A stretch of DNA of 22,238 nt from Euplotes cf. woodruffi 2 WChen-2021. Taxonomy: Eukaryota; Ciliophora; Spirotrichea; Euplotida; Euplotidae. The notes under the pieces were generated by a model, which was not told where the DNA came from, did no database searches, and saw only the letters and a list, made by a program, of their open reading frames with translations. Of this stretch, positions 8,872 through 17,952 are shown in pieces. A program made the translations under genes and the position numbers. Positions within the stretch are counted from its first letter, which is position 1. Every line of letters starts with the position of its first letter. Location: positions 1 through 22,238 of the forward strand of contig JAGYYN010018321.1 in assembly GCA_021441665.1 (NCBI GenBank), given 5' to 3'.

Positions 8872-11388
8872 ATGAAATTTCCAAGCCCGTTGATCTGCAG
8901 ATCAGTGGATAAGGACTCAGAGGCCAAGCAGGACGACTGCGAATGCAGTCTTGGTATCTCCGCAGCCATCAACCAAATATACAACAGAGAAGGAACCAAA
9001 AGACACAGCGGTCTTAGATTTGTAAACCAAGAGTAAGTCGAACTTGCTAATCTATAGTGACTCTTCCAAGTTCACGATCGAAGGGATGGAGGTCGCATAT
9101 CCAAGTAAGTGCACTCATGCATCCACTGACCGACCATCACGAAACTTATAGACGAGTTGAGGTAACCCCGCTTTACTCGACTGGTTCAGAAAAGATACAC
9201 AAGTTGTGACGACGACTCCGATAGACCCAATTATAGGTAGCTAATTATTTATAGTCCCAATTTAGGTCAGTTTTACTTTGAAATCAAAGTCAAGAGAGGA
9301 TCAGTAAGTCTTCTTGCCTTAGCCTATAGCAATTGATCTACAACACGATCAACATATCGTCACAAAACTTCAAAGAGTAAGTACAGACTGCCACTCGTTG
9401 GATTGGCTTATTTGGACCGGACTTACAGAATTATTTAGAGACATTTCAGTCGGAGTTGTGCAGATGTCCCCGTATTGAGGAAGTAAGCAGCTGGCAGTTT
9501 AAGTTATATAGAAATCATGTACCATGGGAAGTCATGAACTCTAATCATTCAAAGAACACACGAGTATGATAAGTAAAGGTAATCGCAAAAGTTAAGTGCT
9601 ATAGTTCAGCAGTACTTGCCTCTAATTGGTGTTGGCGACACAATCGGACTTTTACTAGATCCAATCAAGCAAAAGGTAAACAGTTGCTGTTATTATTTAG
9701 TCATTCTTCACTAAAAACGGAGAGATAATTGTAAGTGGGTGAGAGTTAAACGTAATAGAGCCAGTCAGTGTTTAACTTCAACTACTCAGATTTTGAATTT
9801 CCTACCAGCAGCCTTGGAGAGAAACAGTTCCTCTATCCAGCAGTAGGAATCTCGTGACCGGGACAGAGAATCGAAGTAATGCTATTCGCATAATTTTTAT
9901 AGTTTATTTTTGACCCGCTGAAATTTAAATTTGACTTAAAACGATATAACTTACAGTCTCAAGAGACGGTGTTTCGGAGTATTTCGAGTTTACAGGTAAC
10001 TTTAGTTTTAAAGTTATATTAATAAATATTAGATTGATCGAGAAACAACCCAACAATTAGTACTGGAGTAAGCCGTCAGTTTTATCATACTTTAGCTATC
10101 TTTCAAGAGAAGCTTACAGTGAAACTTTTAAAAGTCTAAAAGGTGATATAAATTTTTTCAAAAATTTATCAGATTCTGATGAAGTTGCAAAAGCATCAAA
10201 AGGTAATAAACCAACAAAATTCGTATAAAATAATTTAAATTTTCGTTTAAATCTCCTCATATAGAATGTAAATCGTCAGTAATAGAACAGAAGCCGATGA
10301 ACGACCAAAACTACGTAATTATTAAGGACAATATAATAACAAGGTAAGTTTTAGAATTTAGTAATTCCTAATAATTTAAATAAATTACCTCAAACAGGTG
10401 ATGCATCTATCTCGCCTTCATGACCTAAAATTCTATAGTACAACTGAGTTTACAGCAGAAGAGGACTTTCTTATAGACTCAAGAAAGCATCTAAAATTAA
10501 TGCTATTTGAAGGTACCTGATTCCCATAACCATGTAGATCCCTGTCCAATCGATGAAATCATAGAGCTTATGCAAATAATTTTATTTCCCTTTCCACAAT
10601 CAAAATAAGTAAAAAAATAGTTACTAATAAATTAATTTCTTTAATAAAATCAGCAGAAGTCAAAATAATTTATTATATTAAAAATGGCTAATTAAAATTT
10701 ATTCACAAAACAGATATTTTTTATTAATTTTAGACTCAAATAATTTTAAATCGGAATTTCAAAGAAGAAAAGCACATCGACCTGAGGGTAAGCCAAAGCC
10801 TGAATCTTTAGGTGCACGAGTTGTACATCCAAAAGTACTTAGAGATGCTCAAGCAAGATAAGCTGCTAGAAGCAGTCAATTACTCAAGAGAGAAGTGGAA
10901 TGTGCTGCTGCAAAGACTCAACAATCCAAAGCCGACTGGTAGTCAAGCTTATCTAATACCGATATAGACGATGAACTTGCTTTTATCCAGTTTTACGCAA
11001 AACTCAAGGTACATTTCAGCTGTAATATCTACATAGGAAGTGCTGACCCTCGTCGCGTTTGATATTTCAGCAGAGACCCACGAAGACAAACTCATCAAGT
11101 AAGTGATGCCATTTCGACTTGTACAGGAAGTACTACGGAAAGCGAAGAAAAGAGTACCTCTGGACGCTGATCAACAAATGGATCCTCGATAGCAAATGTA
11201 AGCATTTTTAATAAATATACATAGACGATCTAATCAATGACTCACTAATCGAAGAAAACGTCAAGAGGTTACTGATCAACTGGGAGAACTCGACTAAGAT
11301 GAGCTCGAAGAACATTCCTCACTCAATGTTCGCAATATTCTGCGATCCAGACCTCAGAGACAGAATTAAGCAAGCGATTGCGAAATAA
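8872..11388 (+). CDS. RANBP9: RanBPM/Gid1-like SPRY-LisH-CTLH-CRA protein (549 aa), interrupted by an IES
   Basis: Scaffold subunit of the GID/CTLH ubiquitin ligase, by domain order. 20 introns, mostly 24-37 nt, split the gene into 21 exons; exon lengths sum to 550 codons only if the 164-bp insert at 10585-10748 is removed. SPRY about 90-265 (GQFYFEIKVKRG, VGDTIGLLLD, FFTKNGE, FLYPAVGIS), LisH about 275-295 (DYLSREAYSETF), CTLH about 310-430 (IIELMQII, then LYIQKYLEML), CRA about 430-549 (FYAKLKEVLTLVAFD, LWTLINKWIL). UGA-Cys codons lie in the SPRY domain. Start is the first in-frame ATG; TTG at 8839 is not used. Uncertain spots: the splice at 9572-9605, a 30-nt in-frame segment at 10143-10172 that may be an intron, and the 83-nt intron 10315-10397. 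No RING domain, unlike the Gid2 and Gid9 partners. Confidence 0.88.
10573..10584 (+). repeat. 12-bp direct repeat, left copy (IES pointer)
   Basis: CAAATAATTTTA, read in frame as Gln-Ile-Ile-Leu of the CTLH domain. An identical copy is at 10737-10748 in the same frame. Flanking bases differ on both sides, so the repeat is exactly 12 bp. Confidence 0.75.
10585..10748 (+). other. 164-bp IES-like insertion with 12-bp pointer inside CTLH domain
   Basis: Very AT-rich DNA between two copies of CAAATAATTTTA. Read through, it adds a TAA after 8 codons and destroys the CTLH helix. Removing one repeat plus the intervening DNA joins IIELMQIIL directly to NRNFKEEKHIDLR in frame and restores the helix. 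No GT...AG pair spans it without including a stop, so it is not an ordinary intron. This is how a germline internal eliminated sequence with a pointer behaves. The coordinates take the left repeat as retained. A short insertion with a 12-bp target duplication is the alternative. Confidence 0.7.
10737..10748 (+). repeat. 12-bp direct repeat, right copy (IES pointer)
   Basis: Second copy of CAAATAATTTTA, 164 bp downstream of the first, followed in frame by the rest of the CTLH domain. Confidence 0.75.
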
Positions 11389-11431
11389 TTTTATTAAAAT
11401 TCCATTATTTTTAGCTGTATTAATTGCCTGT

Positions 11432-11441
11432 ATTTTCAATA
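11432..11441 (-). other. Chromosome-breakage-like motif between RanBPM-like gene and 11482 gene
   Basis: The minus strand reads TATTGAAAAT, a full match to HATTGAAaHH, in the middle of the 93-bp spacer between the stop at 11388 and the ATG at 11482. Confidence 0.5.
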
Positions 11442-11481
11442 AACAATAAATTTGAAAATAATAATAAAAACTGAAATAAAA

Positions 11482-12268
11482 ATGCTTCCTCAGCTGAAGA
11501 AAGTTACGATTAAGAATGAGTACCAAACGCCGAAAGAAAAAGATGTTGAAGTTGAAAGCGACAACGAGTCCAAGAAGTCTATCGCAATTCCGAAGGATGT
11601 TAGTAGAGAGTTCCTCCAACTCAAGATTCTAGCATCGAGAATAAAATCGTTCCTCGAACTGCTTCTTGAAAGAAAATAAAATAACTATCGACCAGATGTC
11701 AAGAAATTCACTTCGGTAAGGGATTGCAATTGCTGGTCTTTTTACTTTAAAAATAATAACTCGCAAGATGTAATATTGACTGCGATACAGAGACATATTG
11801 AAGCTCATCGGTCTGGAGATTTCATATACCCAAGCGACAGAGGCTTTCTTAGACTTCCGAGGCAAGAGACTTGAAAACAGCATGTCCTTTGACTTAATGA
11901 ATCTTTGCACCTGGATTGCCAAAAACCTATCGATCCTTGCGAAGAACAATAAAGAGCTGATCCACCAAGTGAAACAAAATATAAAGTGACAGCAAACGAT
12001 GACCAAATCAATGCTTAAAAATATTTTAGTCCAAAAGCCCGAGAACGGACGCAACTTATCAGTTCGGTTTGAAAGACGCTTTTCAGACAAGATCAGCCAC
12101 AAATCGAAGTCGAAGGAAAGAAGTGGCAATAGGATTTCAAAAGATCTAAATGACCACTTTAAAAATGATCGTGATATCAGTCCGCAGACGATGCACAAGT
12201 CAATTGATTATTCTGGTTCTGTAGATAATTTTAATCTTGAAGATTTCAATAACAAATCAAATATTTAG
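11482..12268 (+). CDS. Unknown helical protein needing a +1 frameshift at AAA-TAA-A (236 aa)
   Basis: Not recognised. Frame 1 runs 11482-11676 (65 codons) to AAA-TAA-A. Skipping the T at 11677 opens a second frame, 11678-11715, then a 75-nt intron (GTAAGG...ACAG), then 11791-12268 to TAG. No splice pair removes the in-frame TAA without disturbing phase, and AAA-TAR is the established Euplotes +1 slippery site. The product joins FLELLLERK to KITIDQMSRNSLRDILKLIGLEIS, a helix-loop-helix pattern resembling a degenerate EF-hand pair, followed by a basic Ser-rich tail with one UGA-Cys. It may be a centrin-like or scaffold protein, but no family is certain. Both halves use codons like the neighbouring genes. 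Confidence 0.75.
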
Positions 12269-12488
12269 TAAGAGCTAAATCTTTATATTTTTAATCATTC
12301 TTAAGAATTATTAGCATTAGGCTTTAGTATTTTTTAGCTAAATTACGATGCGTTTTTAATCCTCAAAAAAGGACATAATATTTGAAGATTAAAAATATAT
12401 TTATATCAAAAATTTGATTGTGATAATTTGTATATTTAGTAATGAAGATTCTTATGATAACCAGGAAATAAAAATAAAACATTTCCCT

Positions 12489-12868
12489 ATGAAGATTACA
12501 AAAATAAGCAATAATTATATCACGATGATGCTAAAAGCTCTGAATAAGTAACAAAAGAGAAAAGGACGCCACATTTGGGTCACAGATGTCAAGACAAAGA
12601 CTCGCAGCAAAGCGCAGAAAGGAAGAACTTGAATACAGCCAAAATGTCAGTCGGATTGTGTACCAAACTAACTTAGAATTTCATTCCTCAGCTTTCGCAG
12701 CTAAAATGGACAATTTGCTAAATAAAAAATGGTAATTAGAATTTTTTATGCGGGTATAGGACTGAACGGACGGATAGCTTTATAATTAAATCGGAATTGA
12801 CTCCAATGAATGAAGATAGAGTTCATAGAATCATGATGGCTAAATATGGCCGATTTGCATCTTCATAA
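12489..12868 (+). CDS. Small basic protein of unknown function; 5' part uncertain (84-116 aa)
   Basis: The secure part starts at ATG 12586 (MSRQRLAAKRRKEE), crosses a canonical 28-nt intron (12732-12759) that rebuilds a TGG codon, and stops at TAA 12866-12868: 84 aa, helical and basic. Upstream, an ORF from ATG 12489 (MKITKISNNYITMM) reaches AAG-TAA at 12546-12551. A +1 step there reads straight into the MSRQ frame (NKREKDATFGSQ), giving about 116 aa. Alternatives are an intron from 12548 ending in AAG, or initiation at 12586. No family recognised. Terminates about 200 bp before the second skewed spacer. Confidence 0.5.
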
Positions 12869-13073
12869 TGACATGATAAAATTATTAATTATTATTCAAT
12901 CTTATGATATTAAATTTAAATCAAAGTAATTTTTAATAAAAGTAATAAATGACAATATAACCAGTAAAATAACTCAGCGTCACTATAAAAATTACTAATT
13001 TTTTTGACTTCTCTCTCCCACACAAATTAAAAAACCAAACTTTAAAATTACCTCTTCCACATCACTAAAGTCC

Positions 13074-13418
13074 TTAAGCTAAATTCTTAGAATCAAACCA
13101 CATAAATAACCCTTTCTTCTGCTTCTCAATCTCCTTCCTTTCCTCTTCCTTCATCTGCCAATCCCGAACCAATATCTGAATCTGAATCGCCACTTTACCA
13201 ACAGCCTGTCTCCCCATTCTTTCCCCCAATCCCTTCACAACTTCTGCTGCTTGTTTCACCACCGCCTTGACTCCAAATCGAGCAGCATCCATTGCCCGTA
13301 TAACTCTTCTGGTCCCTAAAAACTCTTAAAACCACAAGACCTAACCAATATTTGCCTATATCACCACCAGCCTTCACCACAACTCCCACAGTCTCAATTA
13401 GCAGTAATAAACTCGCAT
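13074..13418 (-). CDS. Candidate small helical protein (90 aa), left arm of skew module 2
   Basis: Not recognised. Exons 13418-13413, 13392-13368 and 13315-13074 join in phase to 90 codons (MRTVGVVVKAG start, SKNLA end). The main 80-codon exon is an amphipathic helix (EVVKGLGERMGRQ) with a charged KEEERKEIEKQKK tail. The six-base first exon and the 20-nt first intron are speculative; the main exon is better supported. The KEIFRGIG and AEVVKGLG segments look alike in this protein and the one at 19486-19909, hinting at a family. It is G-rich on the coding strand, like the other module ORFs. Confidence 0.35.
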
Positions 13419-13513
13419 TTTATAAACAACATATAAAAACCACAATAATTCCATAAAATACTAGTTTATCAATATTTAGATATCTGGTAACAGCGGTAAT
13501 ATCAGATTGGTAT

Positions 13514-13525
13514 TTATAGCTATAA
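13514..13525. repeat. Palindrome TTATAGCTATAA at skew switch 2
   Basis: Perfect 12-bp palindrome. The 15-mer around it (13513-13527, TTTATAGCTATAAGG) recurs in inverted orientation at 19934-19948, next to skew switch 3. Confidence 0.65.
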
Positions 13526-13570
13526 GGTATTTGGAAAGATAGGGATAGACGCATTTAGATTATGCCTAAT

Positions 13571-13720
13571 TAATTTGGATTTTAGGCTGTGAGACAAGAT
13601 GAAGGAATCAGGCTGTTTATGAGAGGGTTGGGTGATGGGGATTTGGGAATGGTACTTACCAGCTTGCAGAGACTGCATGGTGACCTGTGGCGTTATGGAT
13701 ATTTGGACAAGGCCTAAATG
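13571..13720 (+). other. G-rich right arm of skew module 2, coding status unclear
   Basis: The plus strand is G-rich from about 13590 to 14000. With UGA as Cys all three plus frames are open for 45-137 codons, for example ATG 13599 to TAG 13847 (82 aa, Cys-rich) and a longer frame ending at 13983. Because all frames are open and the antisense strand may carry the tail of the RING gene, none can be called confidently. Confidence 0.3.
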
Positions 13721-14758
13721 TTACTCAGTTGGCTTACGGCTGTATACGCAGATGTCTGATTTTGATGCTGATGACAGACACATTTGCATGCTGCAGTATT
13801 CCACTGGGTTTAGTGGGGATGGAGCTGGAGGTATGGAGAGAGGGTAGAGGTTTGACTGTGATATTATCAGCAGTAAGACCATGTAGATGTAAAGGATGGC
13901 GAGTAGGTGACTCAGGAATCGGAGGATTGGATGACGACGTGGAGGGGAGGAAGGACGGGGAGACGGACGAGGAGTGGAGATAGGAGTTGAGGAGGTGAAG
14001 AAGGAGCACGGGATTTCACTCATTATTGTACTGTAATTATTTGTTTTGTAGTTTTGGATTTTCTCTAATTCGACTGTATTTGAAGTACTGTCAAGTGAAT
14101 CTGAAATTGGAATGCTCATGCCGAGTGTTGACAATAGTTTTACTTTAAGATTATTTCCGAAGGTCTTTAATATCTTGATCAATTTCAATATTTCATTCTC
14201 TAAAATCTCTGTTAATTTTTTAGTTTAGCTTACTTATAGCGGTCTTTTACAAGAGGATGTTTGCAGTTTAGTCACTTCATTTTGCTAAAAATTATTAAAT
14301 CTGACTCTTACTTGTGAAACACAAAGTAACCAAGGTGATGTCTTCAATATCAAGCCTTTCACATCTCTCATGATTTCGGAAAAACAGGGATACATTTTCA
14401 GTAATAACATTTTGCTGGTTCAATCTCACTTTTCTGTTGTATTTGAGAACTAACAATTCTATTTGCAGAATATGCGTAGGGGGTCACATTCATGTTGTAT
14501 TGGCCCCAACTTCCTTTCCCTCCAGAGTACCGTATTTCTTCATTATTAACTATTCCTCTCTATAAATATACGCTTAATAATGATTTTATTAATAAAATCA
14601 GTAAATCATTATTAAAAATTCGACTATTTTACCATTTCTTTAGGTTTTGTGCTTTCATCAAGTTGCTTTTTCTCTTCTGAGTCAAATTGTTTTTGATTGC
14701 TAAATCATAAATAATTTCTAATTAAAAGCAATTGAACTTCATCACAATCACTCAGCAT
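13721..14758 (-). CDS. RING-type zinc-finger protein; possible +1 frameshifted tail (160 or 303 aa)
   Basis: Probable E3 ubiquitin ligase, invisible without UGA=Cys. Exons 14758-14633, 14559-14312, 14284-14234 and 14208-14151; introns 73, 27 and 25 nt, all GT...AG and in phase. The finger spans residues 93-132: C93-x2-C96, P103, C106-x2-C109, C112/C114 with H116/H117, C129-x2-C132, a ciliate RING layout in which HH replaces the usual C-x2-C of the second site. Several zinc ligands are UGA codons. It ends ...LRK-TAA (14151). That AAA-TAA could be the true stop or a +1 site: skipping one T enters a coding-like frame (LKVKLLSTLGMSIPISDS) open to 13721. The far tail becomes Pro/Ser-rich and may be chance or spliced away. 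ATG 14941 in the same frame is an alternative start. Divergent from the WD40 gene, 215 bp away. Confidence 0.78.
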
Positions 14759-14973
14759 AAATAAAGACAAATAAAAAATATTGTGGTTGTAAAACAACAC
14801 AGTAAACTTGCTTTTTAATAGTTTTATTAAGAAAATACAAATACCGCTTACACTTTTAACTCCATTTATTAGCGAATATTTAAATATTTTAATCTTGTTC
14901 ATCTCGAAATGCATACAAAACCGCAATCGATGATTCTTCATTCAGTTGATATAATAAATACAGATAATTTAAA

Positions 14974-16165
14974 ATGGAACCTAAAAGAGCTCAGACAGCA
15001 AGGGGAAAATCTTCGTCTGTTTTCCTTTCGCACGAGTTCACCTTTAAAGATAGAGAAGATGACATCTTTTGTGTTAAATTTAGCGACGATAAAGCTGACG
15101 ACAGCTCGCAACCTTTAAAGTAAGGCGTTATTTTCAATTCACAAAAAATGCAAATTTACTTATTTCAAATTATCATTACGAACTAGACTTGCATGAGGAT
15201 GAGGCGACGGCACAATCAGGGTGTTTAATTTCGAAAACTTTGGATTGACTCGGCTCCTTGCGAATCCAAAAATAAACGAGTTCGACCAAATGCCAATTAC
15301 TTGCCTCCGGTGGAGAAACCCTCAAAGCGAATATAGAAGTAAGTTAATTTGCGGGTATTGAGTTACAAATTTTCATATTAATTTCACGTAAATAGCAAAG
15401 ACCATTCTCACAGCTGGGAGTGCAGACGGTTGCGTTTACTACTGGCATACCGAGACAAGAAAGCTCGTTCACACCATCAAAGAAGACAACAACCAAATCT
15501 TCTGTTTAGATTACGACAAAAGTTCGACCTTCCTCGCGACCGCAGGCAAAGACTTCCTAGTTAGGATCTACGATGAAGAGACCAAGAAGCTGCTACAAAT
15601 CCTAAAAGGAGACTCAGATAAGCACCACGGTCATTCTAATCGAGTTTTTGCGGCTAAATTCCACCCAACAGAGACTTGCATGCTTTTGACAGGAGGCTGG
15701 GACAACTCGATCCTCGTTTGGGATATTAGAAAAGAGACGCCAGCTTGTCACTTCCTCGGCCCCAATATTTCAGGAGAGTCTCTGGACGTGCACGAAAACA
15801 AGATCGTCGCTGGTAGTTTCAATAACGAAAATAACCTGATGATATTTGATATTCGAAATACCAAGTCCGGCTATGTCGTCAATTGGTTTGACTCAGATGA
15901 AAAGGCTGCTGAAGACAACACGCCTTCTTGCCTGTACTCAACGATGTTTTCTAAGCCAAGACCAAAGTATATTTTAGCAGGAGGCGCATCGAAAAATGAA
16001 ATCAGGATGTTCAGGAATTCAATCTGCTATGATGAAATCAAAGCAGTCTCTAAAATCTCCAATTTGAAGACAGCCTGTCTATCACTGGATTGAACCAGCT
16101 CTGGTAATCTTGTCGCTGCTGGATGAGCAGATGGAAGCGTCGTTGTGCTTAGAGTCAATGATTAG
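14974..16165 (+). CDS. WD40-repeat beta-propeller protein (355 aa)
   Basis: Scaffold protein of the WD40 superfamily; the complex it serves cannot be told. Exons 14974-15119, 15187-15338 and 15396-16165; introns 67 and 57 nt, GT...TAG. Blades are seen at LACGCGDGTIRVFN, ILTAGSADGCVYYW, FLATAGKDFLVRIYD, LLTGGWDNSILVWDIR, IVAGSFNNENNLMIFDIR, YILAGGASKNEIRMF and LVAAGCADGSVVVL, consistent with seven blades in one propeller. Four UGA codons read as Cys. Two of them sit in the GCGDG turn and one in AAGCADG, where a small residue is expected; this excludes Trp. The N-terminal 25 residues are basic and unstructured. Stop is TAG at 16163. Confidence 0.94.
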
Positions 16166-16214
16166 AAAATACTTTTGGATATGTAATAATTAACATTATT
16201 TAAAGAATCGATGC

Positions 16215-16224
16215 AAATTCAATA
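16215..16224 (-). other. Chromosome-breakage-like motif downstream of WD40 gene
   Basis: The minus strand reads TATTGAATTT, matching HATTGAAaHH with T at the weak position, 50 bp past the stop. A second motif follows at 16345 in the same 195-bp spacer. Confidence 0.4.
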
Positions 16225-16344
16225 CTAATTAACAAGTATTTATAAATAAATGCATTATCAATGACTATCAAAATTAAACTGTGATAAGTGCTAGTTTTAT
16301 ATGATTAGTCTTATTTTTTAATTAAATGATTTAAATATCGAAGA

Positions 16345-16354
16345 AATTGAATAA
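16345..16354 (+). other. Chromosome-breakage-like motif upstream of lipase gene
   Basis: AATTGAATAA matches HATTGAAaHH with T at the weak position, 7 bp before the lipase ATG. Confidence 0.4.
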
Positions 16355-16360
16355 TTTAAA

Positions 16361-17578
16361 ATGGTATTTTTCACACCAGCTCGGATAGCGCTGGTTTGCA
16401 TTCCATCATATTTACTTTTTAAATCACCGCCTAATTTCTTAATTGATTCATCTGCGAAGATGACATTCAACCAGCGGTGAAGACAGGTTGGACTAAGATC
16501 TCAGAAGTACTTCATCACAACTGAAGACGGCTACATCCTGCAGTTATTCCGAATTATAAACGACGGAAATGAGTCATCTAAAACTCCAATTTATATGCAA
16601 CACGGATCTCAGGGTTCTGCAATGTGATGGGTAGCAAATAAAGATAACTCAGCTCCATTTATTCTTGCGAAAAACGGCTTCGACGTCTGGGTGGCAAACT
16701 CTCGCGGCTGAAGCTATAGCAGAACCCACAGAGACTTCGATGCAGAAGTTGATCCTGAGTTCTGGGACTTCAGCTTCCAAGATATGGCGAAGTACGACAC
16801 GAAGGCGATTATCGAATGAATCCTCAAGAACAACCAAAACACGAAAATTGGATACATCGGGCATTCACAAGGTAGCGCAGTGATTCTTTGCGCTCTCGCT
16901 GAAGACTGCCAGTGGTTTCAGGATAAGCTATTTCTTGTTGTCGCTTGAGCTCCTGCAACCAGAATGGCGAATACAAAAGTTGGATACTTCATGAAGCTTT
17001 GCAACAACCAGTTCGCTGAGAAACTCGCAGATTTACTAGACATTAAATCTGTAAAGGAGCCAAATAAACTGAGCTTAAGCTTATTCTGCACGTCTGCGAA
17101 GATCTTCCCGAGATTGGTGCAATGGTGGATGAAACGACTCAATGATGCAGATCCAAGTGTGAATGATCTCGCATCGCTGCAGGCATTTTGGTACCACCAT
17201 CCAAACGGCACTTCTTTCAAGGCTCTTCGGCATTGGAACCAAATTATTAGGCAGGGCGAGTTCAGAAAGTTTAGTTATTCAAAGCAAAAGAATCTTGAGG
17301 CTTACGGATCGGAAATTGCTCCAATTATTGATATTTCAAAGATTAAAGGAATTCCGATTGCACTGCTTTGTGGAAAGAACGACATGCTTGTCACTCCTGA
17401 AGACGTGAGGTGGACAAGAGACCAACTAAATTGTAATAATACCACCGGAAATGAAGAAAATGATGTTGTCAAGTTTTATAAAGAATATGAATACGGCCAT
17501 ACTTCATTTCTGTGCGCAAAAGATCCGTGATATGTCAATGATATTATTAGACTGATGAAACAGTATTCATTTAAATAA
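16361..17578 (+). CDS. Acid-lipase-family alpha/beta hydrolase (405 aa, intronless)
   Basis: Ester hydrolase of the gastric/lysosomal acid lipase type, acting on acylglycerols or sterol esters in the secretory or lysosomal route. Single exon. Residues 1-20 form a signal peptide or anchor. The N-terminal lipase motif is FITTEDGYILQLFRI (51-65). HGSQGSA (81-87) is the oxyanion region and DVWVANSRG (108-116) is conserved. The nucleophile is Ser169 in GHSQGS, with Asp341 in GKNDMLVTPEDV and His380 in YGHTSF. All catalytic residues are present and length is normal. Six UGA codons (40, 89, 117, 153, 196, 390) read as Cys; read as stops, they would break the gene into fragments. It ends AAA-TAA-A, the slippery sequence; a +1 step would add only about nine residues before another stop, so termination here is likely. 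Confidence 0.95.
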
Positions 17579-17952
17579 ATATAAGATTATTATTAATCAG
17601 TAATAATGATTTTTAAAATTTTAACTCGTGTTATGATTACATTTATTCAACAATAGATACTAAATTTATTAAATATTGTTATTTAAGATTAAATTTACAA
17701 AATCGCCTATAAAAGTTATTAAAAACATATATTTAAAATATAATATTTCAATCAACAATTTTAAATAAAGCATATTAATATATTAGCTGATATCTAATAA
17801 AATTGTCAAAACTACGATAAAAGAGTTTGAGTTAATTAAGTAAAATATGTCAAAACCATGCAACCAAATAGGCATTAGATTTTTTAAACCAACTCAGGTA
17901 ATCCACTTAAGTTCTGTGCTTGTATATCTAAATATGACGAATATCGAAGGAA
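17579..17952. other. AT-rich spacer after lipase, no confident gene
   Basis: Strongly AT-rich. One near-match to the breakage motif (GATTGAAATA, minus strand, 17754-17763) lies about 180 bp past the lipase. A 57-codon plus-strand ORF (17847-18019, starting MSKPCNQIG) overlaps the candidate minus-strand gene that follows; only one, if either, is real. Confidence 0.4.

Noticed and set aside
11623-12198. Minus-strand 189-codon ORF at 11629-12198
   Set aside because: It is antisense to the frameshifted 236-aa gene, whose codon use, intron and slippery site are coherent; the reverse reading is hydrophobic noise.
12261-12442. ATATTTAGTAA repeated at 12261-12271 and 12432-12442 as a second IES pointer
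   Set aside because: Collapsing the repeats neither extends nor repairs a reading frame, and an 11-bp AT-rich match within 200 bp is plausible by chance here.
13632-13983. Plus-strand ORFs of 71 and 98 codons (up to 137 with UGA=Cys)
   Set aside because: All three frames are open in this G-rich stretch and it lies opposite the possible RING tail, so the open frames reflect skewed composition.
14974-17578. UGA as tryptophan (Blepharisma-type code)
   Set aside because: UGA falls at small or zinc-binding positions (GCGDG, AAGCADG, CxxC), and the +1 AAA-TAA site and 25-nt introns fit Euplotes better.
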